In this document: piece by piece, positions 36,001 to 46,407 of the stretch
Numbering within the stretch: position 1 is the stretch's first letter
Layout: each line of letters opens with the position of its first letter
DNA from: Pycnopodia helianthoides
Taxonomy: Eukaryota; Echinodermata; Asteroidea; Forcipulatida; Asteriidae
DNA length: 64,000 nucleotides
Reading direction: 5' to 3'
Assembly (NCBI GenBank): GCA_032158295.1
Contig: CM063256.1
Location: 17,752,284 to 17,816,283 of the forward strand
Program-made: the position numbers and the translations under genes
The notes under the pieces: model-generated
Database searches by the model: none
What the model was told of the DNA's origin: nothing
The model's input: only the letters and a program-made list of their open reading frames with translations

Positions 36001-38376
36001 ATCACGAGAAAATGTCAAAAACAAAAACAACTTTGAATTCAATCAAATTTAATTTAATTCAAAAGCATTGAAGTTTACACCTACACAGAAAAACAAAACC
36101 CAAACAAAAGGTGTCCGCCCTTGTTGGCCCGAACACCTATACACAATATTGAAGTTTATATTTAAAAAACAATATACAGGCCTAAAATACTGTTTTGAAA
36201 ACAGCATAACCAAGTAATAGTGTTAGTGTTCGTTTTTTCTGCAGACTACACCACTTACCTGTGAAAGGAAATCCGATTTTCTCGTCCGTACATAGCTCCT
36301 GAAGAAGAGCAACCTACCGCAACACAAGCCTTTACCATTTGTTGCAGCATAAAACTTGTGTTTGACTACGGTGTCATCCCTTGTTTTACATAACGGAACA
36401 CTTAAATACGGCAAAAAACGGAACAATATTTGTCCACGACCTCGTAAATCATTTATTTGCGTTGCGTTCAGACTCATGCGCCGCCTCGCCGTTTAAATTA
36501 AAAGCCCCACTTGTAAACGCGCGCGTTCGCCATATTTACGCACAGTCGTCCTATCCAGTCAGTATAATGTAGATCAATGGTTGTGCTGCATTTGGAGACA
36601 ACATGGCGTTCAGCAACCACGTGACCAAAGAAAACTGATCCCTCCATGTCGTCGCAACTCTCTCGGTTGGTGGAGTGATAGCGCCCTCTATTGCATATTG
36701 GCAGATATTTTGGGAAATACAAAACAGGGACGTCTTGCACCAAGACTAACTTTACAGAAGAGCGGTGTCGATCTTCCCTTGCATTATTCCAACAAAAGTG
36801 GGCGCTTTTAATAATGCGATCCTCAAATCGAATCGCCGCAGCTAATCTAAAACTAAAAGTTGTCATAGCTCTTGCTTCATTTTAACTATTATCTCTCAAG
36901 GTTTTAACAATTAACTAGTTTGAAATTGAATCGAATTGAAAAAGTTGTTCTGACTGTTCCTGACATAGAAGCTTAGATTATAAAACTTAATTTGTATAAT
37001 TAAAAACAAATTATAATACACATATGATACAGGAACATTCTAATAACAGAAATACGACAAGAACATAGCTTATTCGGTGTGACTCTCTTTTATTCTCAAA
37101 ATAATACTTAGGCTGACACAAGTCCTTGGCTTAGCTTGCCAGAGTTGTTTAACGGAGAATATTTATTACCACCCCCCCAGTCCCAACCACAGATGTTAAC
37201 ACCAAAAGCAGCTAGTGGAAGTTAACATAGTGGAAGAAAAATAAGGAAAACAAAATTGTTGATAACAAACTTCTCAATACAGAATCTTATGTGTTGCTTG
37301 AATTTATTTCTAAAACCTTTGAAATGAAAAGCAAGATAATATCAGTTGGTTTTAATATTCTGTCTGAATTGGTTAACGTATCAGTTCATTTTACAACACC
37401 CCAAGTTCTGCTTTCCTCTCAACACCCTACGCTTCAGTGTAAAAAAAAACTACTGCACTAGAAAACTTGTGTCCGTGTTTTGGCAAAATGAAATAGTTTT
37501 GAACACCGTTTAACTAAATGCCGTGTCCGAATTGATGGCTTCGACAGGTGCCAACCCGGAACGCTGAAAAGTAAAATTCTCCAACAATAATGTTGCAGCC
37601 AATAGCCATAGCCGTAGTCACTCGATTTAGACATTTCATTGTTTTATATTTGTGTTGCGCATAGAGGCTCCTGCATTATGCGCTTTATAAATGTCTTGTG
37701 CTATTATTATTAACGTGGTGCAGTTAAAAAGACGGTGTGAAATTTCAGTTGGATGTGGTATTGTCAGTGGAAGAAACTCAAACAATATGCAATCAATAAT
37801 TATTGGCTATGATCAATTAACCAAATTAATTCCTAGAATACAGCTTTCATTTCAGAGGGAAACTAATTCAACCAAATCTTTATTGAAATATCTCAACAAC
37901 AACAAAAGGGACACAAAAAGTATTGATTTGGGGCCTATTGATTGTTTGATCCAAATAGACCACTTGAATTGGCCGCCATCTTTGATGTGCACGCATCTAC
38001 GCACGACTCTCAACCAATAATAGCTCTTCATTGATTTCAGTGAACATGGTGATGGGACTGTTTTGGGCTTGTGAAATCATAGGCAAGGAGTCTATAAAGG
38101 AGGGCAAAATAAACAACAAAATTTTGATTTTTTACCGAAAAAGATTTCCTTCATAATGAACCCCTGCTGGTGCAGCCATCTTTGTTTTTCCCTTTCAAAT
38201 CAATTTAAACCAAACCGAAGCCGTAAGTAAAAATATAGTCAGGCCCCCATATTGTAAATATATAGTCATTGTATTCACTATATTTAGATACAGGGAATAA
38301 GACCAAGGTGGTCGCTGAGTGATTGAGGTCTTTACATAAGAATATAGAGGACCATTCATTGACTCTCAGAAGCTGC
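33071..38376. other. Region between calpain start and PAK1IP1 stop
   Basis: No host exon recognised. It should contain the calpain promoter and the PAK1IP1 3' UTR. Its main content is a ~2.2 kb inverted-repeat element (about 34589-36750). Otherwise it is AT-rich sequence with no ORF that looks coding. Confidence 0.5.
34589..36750. repeat. Putative non-autonomous DNA element with long inverted ends
   Basis: Left end AGTCTTGGTGCAAGACGTCC then CTGTTTGTAT, and later GAGGGCGCTATCACTCC (34640-34656). The right end (36671-36750) is the reverse complement of the same blocks. Further in, TTGATCTACATTATACTGAC and TGGATAGGAC at 35280-35309 is repeated inverted at 36552-36581. The left arm is longer (about 720 bp against 200 bp), so it probably contains an insertion. 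No transposase ORF. Confidence 0.65.
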
Positions 38377-41300
38377 TTATGGTGTTTGCTTTTTGCTACG
38401 TATCTTCTTCTTCTTAAAATCTGAAACAGAAAATAAAAACATTTTTAAAATAGAAAAACAATTAATTTCCTTCGACTAATGGGTCAGTAGTAGCTTATTT
38501 TCGTACCCCAGGATAACTCTGTGTTTAGGACCTGCACTTTTTTTTTATTTGTCAAGTAATGAACCATAAGGGAGACTGACTGGGTGAATTTCAAATAATA
38601 TGGGTTTGAACAAAGACAAATTGACTAGAGCGGGATTTGAACCAACGACCTCCGTATTAACGTACCCAAGTTCCCAGGTTGTATCGTAAACTTGGGTGTG
38701 ATCCCTGGCTACACGGCAGTTAACGGTTGTATAGCTTCTGACTGGCACCCCCGAACAAAGATATTGACAAAATAGGGAGACCGCCAACATAGGGCTAGAT
38801 AGCTCAGTTGGTAGAGCGCCGGTACGTTTATCCGGAGGTCGTTGGTTCAAATCCCGCTCTAGTCAATTTGTCTTTGTTCAAACCCTTCCCTTTTTTTATT
38901 TAATAGACAATTGGGCTAGCAGTAGCTCCTTAATGGCAACAGACTAATACCTTGTTTGGGACCTGCACTTTTTCGCTTGACCGATGGGCCTTCTTCTTTG
39001 ACGATGCTAGCCTTTGAGTCTGTCTGCTTCTCTATTGTCGTCTCTAGTGGTGACTGTGTTATTGCCGGTCTGACTGCCACACAGGTCAACCTTGCTGTGG
39101 TGTCTACTGATGCAAGCAAAGATGGTTCCTCTAGCTGGCGAGTTCAAACAGAGAAAGGAGGGAGACCATTGTAAGGATTTTGTTGATGAACTATAATTCG
39201 TTGTGTCAGTGCACAAAAGTTGTATCTCCTAACATAGCACTTACGCTGCACCCGAGTTGAAAATTGTTTTGAAAATTGTCAAAACCTTGTATCTCGCTTA
39301 AAATAGCCCAGATGTAGACACAAAACAAGTACGCACTGAGATATAATGTTTTTACATGAAGCATTTTGTGCGCGATACAATGTTTTTTGCAAAATCGAGA
39401 AATGCGTTTTTGCACTGGTGAGAGGACAAGACATAGTCTCTCTAGATAACTTTGTGGCGTGTCATGGCCGAGTGGTCTACATGTAGTTCCCTGGATCCAA
39501 GCTCTGGTGTTGTCAGCAGCATAGTGTGGGTTCGAATCCCGGTCATGACACTTGTACCTTTGAGCAAGGCACTTAACCATAATTGCTTCGTAAAAAGTTG
39601 GGAAGGTAGTGCATTCTGCTCTACCAGCCAGGCTCCCAGTGGATGATACTGCCTTCATCCTTACGGACTGTGAAGCGGGTAACCCTGTTTCAGCCCCAGG
39701 AGTAGGTGACAATTAACGTGCCTCTGGTGTCAGTTGATTTGGGTCAACAGTCCAAATCAGTTAAGTGTAGCCCTCACCTTGAGTGGCCGTTCGACCTTGT
39801 GAGTTATAAAAAAAGTGTCTGAGCTGCAACTTAACATGCCAACTGAAACGACCTCAATTATTTCAAACCATTTTGCCTTGTTGAAAACACCCCAGTTGGT
39901 TCTAAAGATACTTTGTATGAGGACATTTTGATTTAAAGTTGGCATTTATTCTTAAGACATCTTTTGTTATCAGAGCTGCCAACATTTGCATCTTACAATC
40001 AGGGAGATTTTGTACTGCAATCAGGGAGCTAGTCAGAATTACATTCAACACAATAGGGAAAAGGTTTCCATAATCAGGGAGATTTCTAAAGTTGTTCATC
40101 AGAACATGGAAAGATTGGTTCATTTTCATGGAACTTTCAGCAGAATCAGGAAGAGTTGGCAGCTCCGTCTTGTTGTTGAAAGTATTAGATTGAGATAGAT
40201 TTCTTTTTAAGTGTATTTGTAACCTGTTGGAAAAAAAATATCTATAAGTATTTTTGTCAGTTCCCCCTTCAATAGTGGCCTAGGGAACTTTTGAAATTGA
40301 CCAAGCTCTTGAGGTTAGACGAAGGAAATGTTTAAGCTCAGCTCACCGCTTCAACGTTGACAGACCAAACCTTGAGGGTGCTGTCACTTGAAACAGACAC
40401 CAGCCACATGCAGTTTTCCTTAGGTTGACTACTCCTGTCTGATGTGACTGCCAGTCCTTTTACTCTGAAGAAGAAAACCACACACAAAAAAAACACTATT
40501 TATTTTGAACACTCTTAAACGTAGGGTCATACTTTGGTTATGAACCCTGAAGGTTATACTTTGGCTATGACCCCTGAAGGTCATACTTTGGTTATGACCC
40601 CTGAAGGTCATACTTTGGTTATGACCCCTGAAAAAAAAATATATATTATTTCAAAAGCTTACTTGTTATGAAGATTGTAATGGTTGTAAACATAAATGCC
40701 CCTATCGATTAGAAATTAAACAAAAAATATGTCAACCATCTCCTAAACTCCCCTCAAGGAGTTTTGGAGATGAAAATTTCTGTGGTGTCTGTTTGTGAAT
40801 GCTGCGGCCGGAGATGTGGTTGGTATACCATCACCTCACTAACTGTGGATGGGGTTCGATTTTATCAATGAAAATACCGTACAATTTTAATGTGTTTTTT
40901 TCAACCAGTATACATTGTGTTCAGCTGAAACTTTCACAGGTGACTTTTATTGTATCTTTAAAAACCAACGCATGACCCCACCTTCAACCCATTTAGTAAC
41001 TTTTTTGATGTTGTGTTGAGAGGTGCCATGTTAAAATGACAAGGAACTTCCGGTTGGCATTACTATGCCTGTATCTTCATGCCAAACATGAATGAAAAGC
41101 ATTGAATCAATCAAAATCAGGAAAAAATTGCTGCTAGATTTTGAGATAATCTTCAGACATTAAAAAAAAGTTGCTGTTTGCCTCGAAATGACAGGAATTA
41201 TTTTTCTCATACCTGTTCTCATGTGCTTGAAATTCACACTTGCATGTCGGCTTTCCTTTGGAGATTTCAAACAGTTGAATAGTTTGCCCTTCACCCCCGA

Positions 41301-44300
41301 CGGCTAATAGTCGATTCTGGTGGATATAAATAACACCTGTAAATTTAGTGCATACTTGGTTTGCAGTGATATTTATATCTTTTCTGAATATTTCGTTTCA
41401 AAAGGTGGTAGCGTTTTTTAGTTATCGCCCAAAATCTGGATTGGTTATGTCCATGCAGGAAGAATAATCCATAATTGCAATACACATTCTGAGAAACGTT
41501 TCATGCACCAAGGCCAAGACCAGGGCAATAAAGTCCATGGCCCCCCGTTTAGTTCCACGCCTGACCGAAGTCCATCCAAATCCTAACAACCAGTACACAA
41601 AATTTTATTAAATACACATACTCTCAAGAAACCTAGAAATCGGTTAAAATCTCCACATTTCTCAAAAACATCTTCACAAAATTTGAGTTTCCACCACTCT
41701 TAAAATCCACTTAGCTGAGATTTTAAAATAATAAATAACATACCGTGAGAAATGCTACGGCGAGAACTCTCTTTGAACAATCTATTGAACATTTTATCGT
41801 TGCCGTGGTGATATCATAAATATTGATGATACTGTTTAAAATGACAATGTAAAGTTCTCCATCTGGTGACCACGACACAAAATCAGCAGCTGTAAATTAA
41901 ATGAATAGGACAACACGTTATCCATTGATAAGTTTCATCTGGTATTTGGTAAGGTCTAAGATTTCCTTTAGTCAAGTTAACGAGATGTACAATAGACCCT
42001 ACGCACACGACGTCATTTGAGTAGGGCGCCCTCGGCCAGAGGTCAAAAGAAGATATCACATTCGCTATAGATTTACCTCTAAGATGGCAGCTTGATGACG
42101 TCAATGGCAAAGTCCATAGAGAGACCTTACAAGAAACCCTTTATTATAAAAAGTGAAAAGTCTGCATTTTGATGTCATCACTAAACCTTAAAGCCTTGCT
42201 CAAAAGAGTCCTAGACTTCCTCATTATGTAGCTTATCTTTCTCTCCCAGCTCCACCACTCTTAATCAGCTTTTTTTTTTTCTCTCTTTATTTGTTATGCT
42301 TCTAGCTGCTCCTAATTTTGTCGTTATTTGTTTGCATTATCAGTATAATTAGCTCATTACCGGTACATTTTGCATTCTCTCCCATCTGTTTTTGTTTTGT
42401 TTTTGTTTTCTGTGTTTACTGTTTTTTGTATTATGTCTAGGGCTATATGGTTTTTGAGGCATTGCATGGTGAGGTATCAATATATATTCGGTTTGCAGTA
42501 ACACCATGTGTATAAATATCTACTTTGCTGTGTAGATTTTGTTCTTTAGAGAACTTGTCTTGCTATTTATTCTACTACCGCGGAGTGGATTTTCGGAATT
42601 TGGGAGACTTCTCAGTTCTGAAAAGAACTGTCCTGCTTATTAAGTACTACCTGTCTAGGGGTGTTCCCCACAAGCCTTAGCTTATTTGAACAGCCTCCCT
42701 ACTCACTAGATTCTACTGTACCATACTTCATTATGTCATCGGTCTTGTATACTCTTTGCTTCTATTGTACTACTATATTTTCGGTCCAATGATTCTGTCT
42801 TTTGTTATTGTGGGTTTGTAAATAAACGTTTCATTGAATGAATTGAATGAAAACTTGTAACGTGAATCTGTTGTTTTCTTAGTATCATGTTTAGCAGATC
42901 TTTAGAATTTCAAATACTTACATTGTTTCATATTTGTTGTGTAGCGACTCTCCCCTTGATGAGGTTCCATGTTCGGAGTGACATGTCATGGCCGGCAGAC
43001 AGAGCCAGTTTGCCGATGGATGAATGGCTAGTGAGTTCACCCCACCTCTGTCAATACCAAACAACAATGAATGCAAGTAGAATGGATTATTGACTACACA
43101 CATGTAACAAAAACATGTAACAAAAGGGACAGCAGAAAGATCAATAATCTGGGGTTGAACACAGACAAATTGACTAGAGCTGGACTTAAACCTGCAACCT
43201 CTGGATTAACGTGCCAGCACTCTACCAACTGAGCTATCTAGCCCTAATGATGGCGGTCTCCCTATTTTCGTCAATATTTTTGACAAAAATAACTAAATTT
43301 ACAGTGTTTCTTGTGTGTCCCTTGTTGTTTATTACTTTATAAGATGAATATTTCTAAGATGAAATCTAGCGATGAACTTCAAGGGTGTTAAAGTAAGGGA
43401 TTTACTGATCTCTACGCCAACATGAATGGAAAACTAGATGCTTGGACACAAGCTCACATCTTTGTTCAAATCTTTGTTCATCCCTTGCTTTTCTGTATGC
43501 TTTCTGCCTCTCTCTATCTCTCTTTTCTTTCCTCTTGGCTGCTTCAGTTACACCTTGTTTATATGTGTGTTGTGTTGTCATTAAGCCTTCAAAAAAAGAC
43601 TCGGTCAAAACGTCAGGCAACTAACAAGTTTTTGCAATTATACCATAGGTCCTTTCGGTTTGTTAGCTTATTGCAACAGCTAATAATAATTCTAGTTTGC
43701 CACTTTAAGAAAGAAGATCTATTTAAATCCTAAAATAAAATAAAAATCCAGAGAAATCAAGATGTCAGGCCTGAACCACAGGTCAGGCCTGAACCACAAT
43801 GACTACATCTACAGAGGATTTATTGTGTGTCTTGTGGCAATAATACATAAAGCATTTTTTATCATCACTATCATTACTGCTTTTATCAACGCATCTTTTG
43901 TCGCAGATAAATGGCCTAATCAGTTACTCACTTATGGGCTCTTAAACTTTTCATTAATTCCCAGGATTCTGTATTCCATATACAAAGAGTACCATCGGTG
44001 CTGCTACTGAGCATGTGACTGTCACCATGGAAACATAAGCTAGTTATCGAACCTGCAAGTAAAGTGTTACAAATAATTATTTTTGAAAACGGCAAGAAAT
44101 TCAAAACAAAATGAATGATAAACAGGACTGGAATTACACGGCAGCCACGGAGGCCATGGCCTCCGTTGCCCTGGTCTTGGCCTCGGTGCCCCTTCAAAAC
44201 TTCCCCATAGACTTTAAGATTTGCCAATGAAAAAGTGCCCTTTACAAAATGAAAATGACCTTGCCCTCTCAACGATGAAATTCCAGGCCTGGATAAAAGC

Positions 44301-46407
44301 ACACACCTACACATGTACATGTAAGGGATAAAGTTGCCCTCATTTAAAAAAAATTTTTTTGTCATCTTTGTTTTTGTCTGTCCCTCGGGCCCTTGATAGA
44401 AAGCCGGATTTTGTACATAAAGCATTAAAATTGGCTCATGGACGATCCCACCCCAACTTATGGCAGCTTTCATGTATAAATAGAAGTGCCTCTTTTCGAG
44501 TGGATCAAACCTGTGGCCTTGATCTTTCAGGGCTGGTCACTCAAGGCCTGACATAGGAATAAACAGGCATGATACATCACAGAGGCAGAAGAGGCAATTG
44601 CCTCTGTTTCTCCTGGTCTTGAAATGTTCCAGTAGAAATTTATAATTTCCTGATAGAGGTGCCCTTTAGGCAGGAGAAAATGCCTTGGTGCCCTTGCCCC
44701 TATAAAAAACAAGCCTCATCGGGCCTGGATTATGTCAACATTATATTTGGGTTTGTTTTCGTACCAGCATGTTGCAGAAGTGCTCCCAGCTCTCGGTTAG
44801 TTTTCAAGTTGTATAGGTGGATTGTCTCATCTGTACTTCCTGTGGCAAGGAACGTACTGTTGGCTGCAACGGTCTTGACATAACCAATGTGGGAATTGTC
44901 TGTGAACTTCGCTTTGATCTCAAATGAGCTCTGAAATAATAAATATAGTGATAGTCATGTTCAAAATTATGATGAGATAAAACAATTCATTGAATCGTGA
45001 ATGTTTGTTTCAATGAAACAAATTCATGTTTAAAAGTAGGGTCATATTTATAGATTGTTATTTGTCATTGTAATTCTGGTTTAGAGGCAAAATTATCAAG
45101 CAAGATACAATCAAAGTCACCTGTGAAAGTTTCAGCTGAACAAAATGTCTATTTATTTGACAAGAAAAAAGTACAAAACTGTCATGGTATTTTCATCAAG
45201 AACATTGAATCCATCCCATAAATAGACAGGTGAGAGCAAGTACCAACCGAATCTCTGGCCAAAGTATTCACAAACGGACACAAGGGGAAATCAAATCTTC
45301 AACCTTTTGGTCTTTGGAGATTTAAATTTTTTGACAAAACCTTTATTGATTTCTACTCAATTATAGGGGCACCCTAGACCCAGTAACTGGGGCGCTGTAC
45401 TCCTTTTTCAAAATTTTGACATTTTCTGTCGTACTAGCGCCCCAGCGAAACCTACCAAAAATATGGGGAAGTGCAATATTTTCATAAAAAATCAGAGATG
45501 TCACACCAAAAATGCCCCAGAATGACGGAAATACCCAACGAATTACCTTCAAAACTGCCAACTGGCCTCTCCATATGTTTAAGATGTAACACCAGGCATG
45601 AAATTGTACTCACGGAAATTAGTCCGGCTAAAAAAGGATGATTTTTGAGACATTCCCGGTTTCCGTTGATCATGTCCAGCCATATTTTTTTATCTGACTT
45701 CTCGCAACGAGAAGTCAGATGCATTGTGGGTCATTGCCGGGCGCCAGACCTCACTCCCCGAAACCAGGTTTTCATAAACAGCCGGACCCACAATGCATCT
45801 GACTTCTCGTTGCGAGAAGTCAGATAAAAAAATATGGCTGGACATGATCAACGGAAACCGGGAATGTCTCAAAAATCATCCTTTTTTAGCCGGACTAATT
45901 TCCGTGAGTACAATTTCATGCCTGGTGTTACAGTTTACAGTTTAGTCTTATCTTATGAAATGAAACTGGGAAAATAGTTTATTAATAATATATGATACAA
46001 ATGTGAAACTGAAAAGGTGGCAGTAGTATATGGAAATGTTTCCACATTACTCTAACTACATGTACCTCACTGAGCTGAGTGAGTCACTCAGTAGCTGATT
46101 CTTTTTCAAAGTTCATGATAAAGTTAACGCATGTAATTGTAAATGTAATCAACATCGTGCATGACATTACGCGGCGGCGGCGGCCGTAACGTTACAGTGT
46201 GTAGCTGAACAAGTGGTGTGGTCTGCGAGACGAGAAACTCGAGTAGGACAAATCAATCCATACACACACAGAAAATAATTAAGCTAGATTGAAACAGAAG
46301 AATCAATTCTTATTGTATACCTCATTTTCATTCTCAATAACTTCATAACCAAGGGTTGTTCTCTCGTAGCAGCCAACGAAAATTTCCAAGCACGTGGGGG
46401 CTGACAT
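38377..46407 (-). CDS. PAK1IP1: PAK1-interacting protein 1 (WD40), frame-broken in exon 4
   Basis: WD40 protein; the vertebrate orthologue is nucleolar, acts in 60S ribosome assembly, and was first found as a negative regulator of PAK1. Nine exons: 46407-46321, 44930-44765, 44052-43932, 43047-42922, 41889-41744, 41316-41213, 40464-40347, 39134-38951, 38420-38377; about 365 residues. Visible blades include GSTDETIHLYN, SSSTDGTLCIWN, SAGHDMSLRTWN, FVSWSPDGELYI, LLAVGGEGQTIQLFE, and VSVSSDSTLKVWS. The tail is Lys-rich (VKRKSAGPKQ, then DFKKKKIRSKKQTP), as in orthologues. Exon 4 as given changes frame twice: after AIHPS (GG where GGG is needed near 43015) and after KGRVA (near 42945). Two added bases restore both the WD repeat and the splice phase. 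The start MSAPTCLEIFVGCYE is the first ATG in a good N-terminal blade. Symbol by family recognition. Confidence 0.9.
38560..38885. repeat. tRNA-like foldback element, two-headed copy
   Basis: Left: GGGAGACTGACTGGGTGAAT, then the complement of a tRNA-like 3' half (GACTAGAGCGGGATTTGAAC). Right: GGGCTAGATAGCTCAGTTGG through GGTTCAAATCCCGCTCTAGTC at 38792-38863, which folds as a tRNA with paired acceptor ends (GGCTAG with CTAGTC). The segment in between has TTCCCAGGTTGTATCGTAAA, also present at 18750. PAK1IP1 intron 8. Confidence 0.75.
39453..39800 (+). repeat. tRNA-derived SINE, copy
   Basis: Head GTCATGGCCGAGTGGTCTAC, GGGTTCGAATCCC, body GAGCAAGGCACTTAACCATA, then the tail GTAGTGCATTCTGCTCTACC to GCCCTCACCTTGAGTGGCCG shared with 13345-13555. 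PAK1IP1 intron 7. Confidence 0.8.
40525..40632. repeat. Four tandem 27-bp units
   Basis: The unit GGTCATACTTTGGTTATGAC plus CCCTGAA repeats four times with few changes. PAK1IP1 intron 6, starting about 60 bp upstream (on the minus strand) of exon 7. Confidence 0.9.
43135..43340 (-). repeat. tRNA-like foldback element, inverted single-head copy
   Basis: Contains the complement of the unit seen at 38792: GACTAGAGCTGGACTTAAAC, CTCTGGATTAACGTGCCAGC and CCAACTGAGCTATCTAGCCC, then the end TGTCCCTTGTTGTTTATTAC. PAK1IP1 intron 3, about 90 bp from exon 4. Confidence 0.7.
45585..45932. repeat. Perfect 148-bp inverted repeat element
   Basis: Left arm 45585-45732 and right arm 45785-45932 are, by direct reading, exact reverse complements around a 52-base spacer. 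Outer ends TGTAACACCAGGCATG and CATGCCTGGTGTTACA. Each arm itself contains GACTTCTCGCAACGAGAAGTC, a small palindrome. A GTTTA stands near both ends but a clean target duplication is not obvious. PAK1IP1 intron 1. Confidence 0.95.

Noticed and set aside
36498..36866. 122-residue minus-strand ORF
   Set aside because: Overlaps the right inverted end of the ~2.2 kb element, and contains that element's terminal sequence in translation.
45645..45872. ORFs beginning MRHSRFPLIMSSHIFLSDFS on both strands
   Set aside because: The same peptide on both strands is produced by the perfect inverted repeat; not genes.
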